DNA of 5,621 bases from Flavobacteriales bacterium (GTDB lineage: Bacteria > Bacteroidota > Bacteroidia > Flavobacteriales > UA16), in assembly GCA_002683735.1 (NCBI GenBank), contig NYTZ01000137.1, positions 1 through 5,621 of the forward strand. Reading direction: 5' to 3'. The translations under genes and the position numbers were made by a program. The stretch's first letter is position 1. Every line of letters begins with the position of its first letter. The notes beneath the pieces were generated by a model. That model was not told the DNA's origin, did no database searches, and was given only the letters and a program-made list of their open reading frames with translations. Positions 1-5,621 of the stretch are shown here, piece by piece.

Positions 1-2
1 GC

Positions 3-3000
3 CTGGACCGGCTCTCCGACTTCATGGCCACTCACAACTTCGACGAATCGGCCTTGCTCAACGACGGCTCCTGTGAATTCTTCAGCTGCCGCGGCTGTAC
101 CGACTCCGGTGCATTCAATTACGACGGCGATGCCACGGTGGACGACGGTTCTTGCATCTTCGGTGGCTGTACCGATGCCGATGCGGCGAACTACGACGCC
201 ACTGCGGATTTCAACGATGGTTCCTGCCAGTATGGGGGATGCACAGACGCTGGTGCCTGCAACTTCGACCCAGGCGCCAACCTCGACGATGGCACATGTG
301 ACTTCACGAGCTGTGCAGGTTGTATGGTGACTTTCGCCTGCAACTATGACGCGGAAGCCACCATTCAGGACGACAGCGCCTGTGATTTCACGAGCTGCTG
401 TGGTGATCCGGCTGCCGACAACTACGAAGCGGGTGTGGCCGACTTCCTGACCTACGGCTGTGTCTACGGTGGCAACCCGCCGTTGATTCAGATGACCGGA
501 TGTGAATTGCCCTTTGCGTGCAACTTTGGCGACACGGAAAATCCCTGTGAGTTTAGCTCCTGCGCGGGCTGTGATCAGGAAGGTGCGTGCAACTACGATG
601 CCGACGCGACCATCCCGCTGACCTGCCTGTATCCAGCATTCGACTATGTGGATTGCGATGGCAACTGTTTGAACGACACCAATGCCAACGGTCTGTGTGA
701 CGAGACGGAGACGTCCGGTTGCACCAACCCGCTCGCCTGCAACTACGTGGATGGCGCCACCATCGATGATGGTTCCTGTGACACCACGAGCTGTGCCGGC
801 TGCACCGATGCCACGGCATGCAACTATGACGCGTCCGCCAGCATCAACAACGGTTCCTGTGACTACGTGACCTGCTTCGGTTGTACCGATGCCCAGGCGT
901 GCAACTACGACGCTACGGCCCTCTTCGACGACGGTGGCTGTGCCTACCCGGCCAGTGCCCTCGTGGACTGTGACGGCAACTGCGTCAATGACGCCAATGC
1001 CAATGGCATCTGTGACGAGCAGGAGACCTTGGGCTGCACGGATGTGGATGCTTGCAACTTCAACGCTTCCGCAACCTTTGACGATGGCAGTTGCGAGAGC
1101 CTGAGCTGTGCCGGTTGTACCGTGTCTTCAGCCTGCAATTATGATGCGTCTGCATCGCTCAACGACGGAAGCTGTGACTTCACGAGCTGCTTGGGCTGCA
1201 CCAACAGCACGGCGTGCAACTATGACCCGGATGCCACGCAGGACGATGGATCCTGTGTATTCCCAGAGCCAGAATACGATTGCGAGGGTGAGTGCCTTGT
1301 CGACAGTGACGGGGATGGCATCTGCGATGCGTTCGACGGCAATTTCGGAGGTTGCATGGACCCCTTGGCCTGCAACTACGAGCCGATGGCCGACGAGGAT
1401 GATGGCTCGTGCGACTTCTGCAGCTGTTCCGGCTACACGACGGATATCGAGGGCTACGCAGTGGACGTGGAGGAAGTGGCCGTGAATGGAATTTCGGGCT
1501 ACAACACCTACCGCATCTACATCACCACCCCGAACGCCACCGACCAGGTGAGCGCCGTGACCGGTCAGGGAGAGAACCCCATGATCATCTCTACTACCGG
1601 AGACTTCTACCAGCACCCGAATGGCGGGGCCTACCCGAATGGCATCAACCCCATCTTGTATGACTTCGTACCTGAAATCCAGTATGACAGCTGGTTCACC
1701 ATCGGCATTGACGCAGCACCGGACGCTTCCCTCGGACAGGGCAGCATTCAGGGCCTGCCCGAGCCCCAGCCATGGAGCATTCCGTTCGAGGCCGGCAATG
1801 GATTCGTTATCGATGACATCATCGGATCCGGTTGGTTCGTCAACCCGGACGTCACCAATGGCATCGCAGGAGACGACCACCGCGTGTTGCTCGCTCAGTT
1901 GACCACCAACGGTGAACTCAATGGACAATTCTATGTCCAGGTGTTCCCGGAGGGCAACAACCTCAACCAGGAGCGCGTGACCATCACCTTTGGTGGTAGC
2001 CAGTGTGGCTGTACCGACGTCGCGGCGTGCAACTACAGCTCCTCAGCCATCATTGATGACGAGAGCTGCTACTACCCGCAGTTCGGTTATGAGTGTGGAG
2101 ATGTGTGTCTTTTCGACAGCGAAGCCCCGACCTTCACCGAGGTGCCGGAGGACCAGACGGTCAGCTGCACCGCCAGCATTGAGGTCAGCTACCCGGCTGC
2201 CACTGACAACTGCACGGCCCCGCTGATCTACAGCTATTTTGACGACATCGAAGAAGGCCCCTGTGGCGAGACGTACAACATCATCCGGACCTATGTGGTG
2301 AGCGATGTGTTCGGCCATTCCGATTCCACGAGCCACGTGATCCACGTTGTGGACGAGCAGGCTCCGATCTTCACGAATGTCCCGGCTGATGCTGAAATCG
2401 CGTGTGGTGATGCCCTGCCGACGGCCCAAGCCGTGGCTGTGGACAATTGCAACGGTGTGACCATTACCTCCACGGACGAGACCATCGCCACCGGTTGCGG
2501 TGCGACGGCCACCATCGTCCGTCATTGGACGGCCACGGATGCATGTGGCAACTTCAGTGTGGATTCCACGGTGTACACCATCGTCGATGACATCGCACCG
2601 GTGTTGGTCGATGTGCCCACCGATGTGACCATCAGCTGCGAAGAGGTGTTCGACTTCCCGATGCCGACAGCCACGGATGCTTGCAGTGACGTGGACATCT
2701 CCGAGGACATGAGCACAGTGGCCGGCGATTGTGCCAACGCCTTCGTCATGACCCGCATCTTCACTGCGACGGATGCCTGTGGCAACAGCAGCCAAGCCAC
2801 ACAAGTGGTGACCGTCGTCGACCTTGATGCTCCGACGATGGTGGCCTCGGCCACCGGTCTGACCGTCGAGTGCGATGGTGCTGGCAACGCAGACGATCTG
2901 AACAACTGGCTCGCCGACCACGGTGGGGCAGAGGCCAGCGACCTGTGTGGCGATGTCACTTGGACCAACGACTTCACGACGTTGACTGCCGGTTGCGGAG

Positions 3001-5621
3001 CTACGGGCAGTGCAACGGTCATCTTCACTGCGACGGATGCATGTGGCAACAGCACGTCCACTTCCGCTGCGTTCACCATCGAAGACACTTCTGCTCCGAC
3101 CTTCACGATGCCGGCAGACGTGACCTTGGATTGTTCCGCGGATGTCACGCCGGCTGGTGCTGGTGACGTCCTCGACGCCGCAGACCTCTGCAGTGACGCC
3201 ACGGTGACCTACAGCGATGTGGTGACCGACGGAAGCTTCTCCCTCGATGGCCTCACGGCCGACATCCGGGTTGAACTCCGTTTGGCCAACCTGCCGGCCT
3301 TCCCGCGTGTCTTGGAGGCCACGGGCGTGACCATCGGGGACGGCATGGAATTGACCGTGGACGATCAGGTGTCCAACCCGCTCAACCTGCGCGGTGCCAT
3401 TGGTGTAGACCTGAGCGGCGATCAGATTGACCTTGCGGTACAGGATGTGGTGAGCTCCGAGAGCTACGATTACGTCGAAGTGCGCATCAGCAACCTCGAC
3501 GGGGCAGGCCTTGTGGGCGCCCAGATGCTGTCCGATGCCATTCTGCTCGATGCCGCCACGGCGGAATTCGATCTGTCCTTCTCCGGCAATGAGATCATCC
3601 TGAGCTGGACAGAGTTGCCCGGCAGCATGCTGTTCATCACCAATGGTGGAACCGCATCGCTCAACGCCCTTGGCGCTGCGAACTGCATTGCCCAGAACGT
3701 GATTACCCGTACCTGGACGGCCACAGACGCTTGTGGCAACAGCACCAGCGCTGTGCAAGTCATCACCCTTGAGGACATGACGGCCCCGGTGTTTGACTTC
3801 ACGCCGGCCGACGTTACCCTCGACTGCAATGGCAGCTACACGGCTGAGATGGCTACGGCGACGGATGCTTGCTCCGGTGTTGCGGTGAGCTACGTGGACA
3901 GTGAGAGCTTCCCGTGCGACGGCAGCCGTCTGGTGGAGCGCACCTTCACCGCCATGGACGGATGTGGAAACAGCGCGCAGTACATCCAAACCATTTCTTA
4001 CCTCGACACCACGGCGCCTGCCTTCACGGTTACGCCGGAGGACTTGGCACTGGATTGCAGCGAAAGTCTGCCGGTTACAGAAGCGCAAGCGTCCGATGAC
4101 TGTGGAAGCGTTATGGTGACATACACCGATGAGACGGTTGCGGGCGAATGTGCAGGCGACTACACCATCGAGCGCACGTTCACGGCCGAGGACGGCTGCG
4201 GCAACACGAGCACGTACGTGCAGAACATTGTCTTCTCCGACACGACTGCTCCGGTTGTCCTGTCTACCCCGGCCGATACGAGCTACATGGGGGTGGCCGG
4301 CCAGCCGATTCCGGTGGACTACCCAGTGGCCGAAGACGCTTGTGGCCTGGTGAACATTACGTTCACGGACCTGAGCAGCAATGCGACTTTTGGTGGATTC
4401 GATGCCGTGCGCACGTTCACCATCTCGGATGACTGCGGCAACAGCACCGAAGTGACGCAGACCATCTCGGTCACGTTCACAACGGGATGTGACGATCCAA
4501 CGGCCATTAACTACAACCCGGAGGCCTTGGCGGGAGATGGTTCCTGCGAGTATTCCGGTTGCACGAACTCGGCAGCGTTGAACTACAATCCGCTGGCCGA
4601 TGTGGACGACGGTTCCTGCCTCGTGGCCGACATCGAAGGCTGCACGGACGCCAGTGCCTGCAACTACTTCGAAGCTGCCAACGTCGAGGACGGTTCCTGT
4701 GACTACTGCAGCTGTGTCAACGCCCCGGTGATTGACGGGTACAGCATTGAGTTGGAAACGGTGGCTGTGGACGGCGTGCCAGGCATGACGACCTATCGCC
4801 TCTATGCGACGATGGTCAACCCGACCGATCTCTTGTCTAGTGTGGTGGGCGAGTCCGGATTCGAGACCAACATCAACACGAGCACTTCCTTCTACCAGGA
4901 TCCGTTCGGTGGTGCACTGGGTCAGGCGACGAACCCCATCCTCTTCGCCACGTTCCCGGAGCTTGAGTACGACAGCTATGTCACAATCGGCCTGACGCAA
5001 GGGGCCAACCAGGCAGAGGGTGAGATCGAGGTGACGGCTGTGGAAAGTGAGGGCGCCAACTGGGTTGCCCCGTTCGAAGCTGGAGGCAACATCAGCATCG
5101 GAGGCAATTTCGGCGGTGCTTGGTTCACCCTCAACGGGGCCACCAACGCCATGGCCGGCGATGACCTGCGCGTCCTTCTTGGTCAATTCACCACCAGCGG
5201 CACGCTCAGCGGCCAGATCAGCCTGCAGATCTTCCCGGAGGGCGATGGTGAGAACGACCTCGTGATGACGTTCCCGATCGGCAACCCCGGTTGCGGCTGC
5301 ACCGATATGGAGGCCTGCAACTTCGTGGATGGCGCGAGCTACGACGACGGAAGCTGTACTTACACGGACATCTATGATTGTGACGGCGAGACGTGCATGA
5401 ACGACGCCGATGGCGACGGAGTGTGCGACGAGCTCGAGGTACCGGGTTGTACTGACGCAGCTGCCCTGAACTTCTTGGCTGCTGCGACCGATGAGGATGG
5501 CTCCTGCTTGTTCCTCGGATGTATGGATCCCGAGGCCGACAACTTCGACGCACAAGCCAACGTGGAAGGGGATTGCGTTTACCCGATGGTGGGTTGTACC
5601 GACAGCGGTGCTGTCAACTAC
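3..5621 (+). CDS. Giant cysteine-rich, lysine-free repeat protein (GCT repeats, HYR-like modules, domain X), partial at both ends
   Basis: Frame 3 reads without a stop across the window, and the repeat motifs stay in register from the first line to the last, so there is no frameshift. Both termini are missing; the full protein exceeds 1,873 residues. Order of domains: GCT array (residues 1-475), domain X copy A (479-668), one GCT unit (669-704), eight HYR-like modules (708-1494), three GCT units (1495-1571), domain X copy B (1572-1764), GCT units to the edge. The composition is acidic and rich in Cys, Asp, Asn, Thr and Gly; I count no Lys and only 20 Arg. Such mosaics are known from secreted Bacteroidota proteins, many of them type IX secretion substrates. 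Multiple predicted disulfides and Asp-rich loops fit an extracytoplasmic, calcium-stabilised protein. An adhesin or cell-surface/matrix role is inference; no catalytic motif is visible. Codons mostly end in C or G. Confidence 0.96.
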   Translation, partial: MDRLSDFMATHNFDESALLNDGSCEFFSCRGCTDSGAFNYDGDATVDDGSCIFGGCTDADAANYDATADFNDGSCQYGGCTDAGACNFDPGANLDDGTCDFTSCAGCMVTFACNYDAEATIQDDSACDFTSCCGDPAADNYEAGVADFLTYGCVYGGNPPLIQMTGCELPFACNFGDTENPCEFSSCAGCDQEGACNYDADATIPLTCLYPAFDYVDCDGNCLNDTNANGLCDETETSGCTNPLACNYVDGATIDDGSCDTTSCAGCTDATACNYDASASINNGSCDYVTCFGCTDAQACNYDATALFDDGGCAYPASALVDCDGNCVNDANANGICDEQETLGCTDVDACNFNASATFDDGSCESLSCAGCTVSSACNYDASASLNDGSCDFTSCLGCTNSTACNYDPDATQDDGSCVFPEPEYDCEGECLVDSDGDGICDAFDGNFGGCMDPLACNYEPMADEDDGSCDFCSCSGYTTDIEGYAVDVEEVAVNGISGYNTYRIYITTPNATDQVSAVTGQGENPMIISTTGDFYQHPNGGAYPNGINPILYDFVPEIQYDSWFTIGIDAAPDASLGQGSIQGLPEPQPWSIPFEAGNGFVIDDIIGSGWFVNPDVTNGIAGDDHRVLLAQLTTNGELNGQFYVQVFPEGNNLNQERVTITFGGSQCGCTDVAACNYSSSAIIDDESCYYPQFGYECGDVCLFDSEAPTFTEVPEDQTVSCTASIEVSYPAATDNCTAPLIYSYFDDIEEGPCGETYNIIRTYVVSDVFGHSDSTSHVIHVVDEQAPIFTNVPADAEIACGDALPTAQAVAVDNCNGVTITSTDETIATGCGATATIVRHWTATDACGNFSVDSTVYTIVDDIAPVLVDVPTDVTISCEEVFDFPMPTATDACSDVDISEDMSTVAGDCANAFVMTRIFTATDACGNSSQATQVVTVVDLDAPTMVASATGLTVECDGAGNADDLNNWLADHGGAEASDLCGDVTWTNDFTTLTAGCGATGSATVIFTATDACGNSTSTSAAFTIEDTSAPTFTMPADVTLDCSADVTPAGAGDVLDAADLCSDATVTYSDVVTDGSFSLDGLTADIRVELRLANLPAFPRVLEATGVTIGDGMELTVDDQVSNPLNLRGAIGVDLSGDQIDLAVQDVVSSESYDYVEVRISNLDGAGLVGAQMLSDAILLDAATAEFDLSFSGNEIILSWTELPGSMLFITNGGTASLNALGAANCIAQNVITRTWTATDACGNSTSAVQVITLEDMTAPVFDFTPADVTLDCNGSYTAEMATATDACSGVAVSYVDSESFPCDGSRLVERTFTAMDGCGNSAQYIQTISYLDTTAPAFTVTPEDLALDCSESLPVTEAQASDDCGSVMVTYTDETVAGECAGDYTIERTFTAEDGCGNTSTYVQNIVFSDTTAPVVLSTPADTSYMGVAGQPIPVDYPVAEDACGLVNITFTDLSSNATFGGFDAVRTFTISDDCGNSTEVTQTISVTFTTGCDDPTAINYNPEALAGDGSCEYSGCTNSAALNYNPLADVDDGSCLVADIEGCTDASACNYFEAANVEDGSCDYCSCVNAPVIDGYSIELETVAVDGVPGMTTYRLYATMVNPTDLLSSVVGESGFETNINTSTSFYQDPFGGALGQATNPILFATFPELEYDSYVTIGLTQGANQAEGEIEVTAVESEGANWVAPFEAGGNISIGGNFGGAWFTLNGATNAMAGDDLRVLLGQFTTSGTLSGQISLQIFPEGDGENDLVMTFPIGNPGCGCTDMEACNFVDGASYDDGSCTYTDIYDCDGETCMNDADGDGVCDELEVPGCTDAAALNFLAAATDEDGSCLFLGCMDPEADNFDAQANVEGDCVYPMVGCTDSGAVNY
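642..710 (+). other. Calcium-loop spacer 1 (TSP3-like)
   Basis: Residues 214-236 contain DCDGNC, then NDTNANGLCDETE, between two GCT units. The D-x-N-x-N-G-x-C-D-E pattern resembles bacterial thrombospondin type 3-like calcium loops, with some Asp replaced by Asn. Its three cysteines (218, 222, 232) would leave two to pair with each other and one for the preceding unit's ACNY cysteine. Calcium binding is inferred from the motif. Confidence 0.7.
960..1025 (+). other. Calcium-loop spacer 2 (TSP3-like)
   Basis: Residues 320-341 contain VDCDGNC, then NDANANGICDEQE, closely matching spacer 1 and following three further GCT units. It has the same three-cysteine arrangement (323, 327, 337). Calcium binding is inferred from the Asp/Asn ladder. 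Confidence 0.7.
1275..1340 (+). other. Calcium-loop spacer 3 (TSP3-like)
   Basis: Residues 425-446 contain YDCEGEC, then VDSDGDGICDAFDG. DSDGDGICD is the most canonical calcium-type loop of the first three spacers. It again follows a group of three GCT units and has three cysteines (427, 431, 441). Confidence 0.75.
1437..2006 (+). other. Domain X, copy A (unnamed domain, about 190 residues)
   Basis: Residues 479-668 form a unit with no internal cysteine, bounded by CSC (473-475) and CGC (668-670). Recognisable blocks in order: IEGYAVDVEEVAV, TYRIYITTPNATDQVSAV, ISTTGDFYQ, NPILYDFVPEIQYDSWFTIG, WSIPFEAG, GSGWFVN, AGDDHRVLLAQLTTNG and VQVFPEG. Alternating hydrophobic and polar residues and frequent Gly/Asn turns suggest a beta-rich fold. 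Copy B at 4716-5294 shares a little under half its residues over the first 88 positions, counted by eye. I recall similar segments in other Bacteroidota secreted proteins but no established name or function. Confidence 0.85.
2007..2114 (+). repeat. Single GCT unit linking domain X and the HYR-like region
   Basis: Residues 669-704: GCTDVAACNY, then IIDDESC, then YYPQFGYECGDVCLF. The linker resembles the start of a calcium-loop spacer (DCDGNC becomes ECGDVC) but lacks the DxDGDG part, as if that portion had been lost where the HYR modules begin. It carries an odd number of cysteines (670, 676, 689, 698, 702), which leaves one free for a partner outside the unit. Confidence 0.88.
2124..2360 (+). 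other. HYR-like module 1, lacking the fourth cysteine
   Basis: Residues 708-786. The first three conserved cysteines are present (VSC, DNC, GPC), but the usual DACGN is DVFGH, so one cysteine has no partner inside the module. The GCT unit just upstream also has an unpaired cysteine, so a disulfide between the two is possible. This is inference. Confidence 0.75.
3231..3674 (+). other. Domain inserted inside HYR-like module 5 (about 148 residues, no cysteine)
   Basis: Module 5 starts normally at residue 1031 (APTFTMPADVTLDC, then DLCSD and VTYSDVV) and ends normally (ANCIAQNVITRTWTATDACGNS). Between them, residues 1077-1224 hold unrelated sequence: ADIRVELRLANLPAFPRV, GVTIGDGMELTVDD, DLSGDQIDLAVQDVV, YDYVEVRISNL, AEFDLSFSGNEIILSWTELPG. 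The pattern is of short beta strands. There is no cysteine from 1064 to 1227, and 5 of the fragment's 20 arginines lie in this stretch. I do not recognise the domain. The boundaries are approximate, set by alignment with modules 6 and 7. Confidence 0.82.
4248..4484 (+). other. HYR-like module 8, two-cysteine variant
   Basis: Residues 1416-1494. The first and third conserved cysteines are both absent (SYMGV and NATFGGF at those places), while the second (DACG) and fourth (DDCGN) remain. Joint loss suggests that cysteines 1 and 3 pair, and 2 and 4 pair, in the complete modules. This last module leads directly into the next GCT array. Confidence 0.8.
4485..4715 (+). repeat. GCT-repeat array 2 (three units)
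   Basis: Units begin at residues 1495, 1519 and 1546: GCDDPTAINYNPEA, GCTNSAALNYNPLA and GCTDASACNYFEAA, each ending in GDGSC, DDGSC or EDGSC. The first two lack both the ACNY cysteine and a linker cysteine; the third has both and ends in DYCSC, the same ending (DFCSC) that precedes domain X copy A. Confidence 0.93.
4716..5294 (+). other. Domain X, copy B
   Basis: Residues 1572-1764, bounded by CSC before and CGC after, with no internal cysteine, exactly as in copy A. Shared blocks: IDGYSIELETVAV, TTYRLYATMVNPTD, STSFYQDPFGGA, NPILFATFPELEYDSYVTIG, WVAPFEAGG, GGAWFTLNG, AGDDLRVLLGQFTTSG and LQIFPEG. Differences are spread evenly and lengths nearly match, so both copies are probably intact and under selection. 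Invariant FYQ, NPIL, YDS, PFEAG, AGDD and FPEG are the best candidates for structural or ligand-contact positions. Function unknown. Confidence 0.87.
5295..5621 (+). repeat. GCT-repeat array 3, cut by the window edge
   Basis: Units begin at residues 1765, 1815, 1839 and 1864: GCTDMEACNF, GCTDAAALNF, GCMDPEADNF and GCTDSGAVNY; the last is truncated by the edge. The first is followed by a calcium-loop spacer; the next two are the short 24-25-residue type without the extra cysteine pair. The array clearly continues downstream. Confidence 0.93.
5373..5438 (+). other. Calcium-loop spacer 4 (TSP3-like)
   Basis: Residues 1791-1812: YDCDGETC, then MNDADGDGVCDELE. It combines the DCDG start of spacers 1 and 2 with the DxDGDGxCDE loop of spacer 3, plus one extra residue between the first two cysteines. 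Calcium binding is inferred from the motif. Confidence 0.75.

Larger units (their letters stand above)
3..1427 (+). repeat. GCT-repeat array 1 (14 units plus a truncated one)
   Basis: The consensus unit is GCTDxxACNYDxxA followed by xxDDGSC. Units start (G of GC) at residues 31, 55, 79, 106, 132, 166, 189, 239, 266, 293, 344, 371, 398 and 450; a degenerate unit lies before residue 31. The period is 24 residues when the linker is short (as after the first two units) and 27 when it is of the D-F-T-S-C-x type; longer steps of 50-52 carry calcium-loop spacers. Every unit keeps its first and last cysteine. Units at 106, 132, 166 and 189 have lost the DDGS motif. No Lys or Arg occurs between residues 31 and 503. 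The repeat is common in Bacteroidota surface proteins, but I know of no assigned biochemical function. The repeats are protein-level; the DNA copies are diverged, with only short exact matches. Confidence 0.95.
2115..4484 (+). repeat. Eight tandem HYR-like (Ig-fold) modules
   Basis: Modules begin at the AP of 'DxxAP' at residues 708, 787, 865, 943, 1031, 1261, 1338 and 1416, with lengths 79, 78, 78, 88, 230, 77, 78 and 79. The typical order is APxFxxxPxDVTLxC, then ATDxC, then GxC, then RTFTATDACGNSS and a VxVxD strand, matching the HYR family in its Bacteroidota form with four cysteines. The fourth module has a longer loop (DDLNNWLADHGG) between its first two cysteines, a variant I recognise from related proteins. 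The fifth contains an inserted domain. HYR modules are generally extracellular and linked to adhesion; which ligand is bound here cannot be read from the sequence. Confidence 0.93.

Noticed and set aside
93..1427. Regular 72- and 81-base periodicity, considered as a CRISPR array or DNA minisatellite
   Set aside because: No identical direct repeats with unique spacers. The periodicity is protein-level and in frame, with diverged DNA copies encoding conserved residues.
1128..1928. Antisense open reading frame of 266 codons
   Set aside because: Same register and cause as the longer antisense frame; it lies opposite clearly conserved GCT repeats and domain X.
3093..3782. Possible frameshift or assembly join in HYR module 5, because it is unusually long
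   Set aside because: The frame stays open with the same codon preference and sensible beta-type sequence, and the host module resumes in frame, so a nested domain explains it better.
73..5265. Many short plus-strand frames (for example 73-330, 1108-1485, 2870-3166, 4804-4995)
   Set aside because: They overlap the continuous frame-3 coding region out of phase, have biased low-complexity translations, and lack any family signature.
2043..5555. Antisense open reading frame of 1,170 codons on the minus strand
   Set aside because: It is in exact codon register with the sense gene, where antisense stops need sense codons TTA, CTA or TCA. The sense gene avoids these: I find only two in the window (TCA at 1128 and 2043). 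The reading frame is a by-product of codon bias; its translation shows only an echo of the sense repeats and has no recognisable domain.
3..5621. Search for promoters, ribosome binding sites, terminators, RNA genes, insertion sequences
   Set aside because: All sequence is accounted for by one continuous coding region; no intergenic gap exists and no convincing hairpin-plus-T-run or terminal inverted repeat was seen.

Overview
The whole window lies inside one protein-coding gene. Plus-strand frame 3 is open from base 3 to base 5621 (1,873 codons, no stop). Neither the start codon nor the stop codon is present, so the gene extends past both edges. Residue n of the fragment has its codon starting at base 3n. 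There is no intergenic DNA, RNA gene, mobile element, promoter or terminator in view.

The protein is a giant, modular, cysteine-rich, strongly acidic repeat protein of the kind found on the surface of, or secreted by, marine Bacteroidota (Flavobacteriales/Cryomorphaceae-like lineages are the best guess). Three things support this: tandem GCTDxxACNYD...DDGSC units, HYR-like Ig-fold modules with 'TATDACGN' signatures, and DxDGDGxCDE calcium-type loops. The G+C content is fairly high for that group (about 60% in the first line, similar by eye elsewhere), so I do not name a genus. Export by the type IX secretion system is likely by analogy, but the signal peptide and C-terminal sorting domain would lie outside the window.

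Layout: (1) bases 3-1427, a GCT-repeat array of 14 units plus a truncated one, with three calcium-loop spacers; (2) 1437-2006, a cysteine-free domain of about 190 residues that I cannot name (called X here, copy A); (3) 2007-2114, a single GCT unit; (4) 2115-4484, eight HYR-like modules of about 78 residues, the fifth carrying an inserted cysteine-free domain of about 148 residues; (5) 4485-4715, three GCT units; (6) 4716-5294, domain X copy B; (7) 5295-5621, GCT units again with one calcium loop, running off the edge.

The most notable observations are these. There is no lysine in 1,873 residues. Across 21 GCT units, the second cysteine (in ACNY) and a linker cysteine are always present or absent together, which predicts an optional second disulfide. 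Domain X is duplicated and flanked both times by CSC and CGC. A domain is nested inside HYR module 5. The first array has a higher-order period of about 106 residues. No enzymatic function is visible; a structural, adhesive or matrix role is inference.
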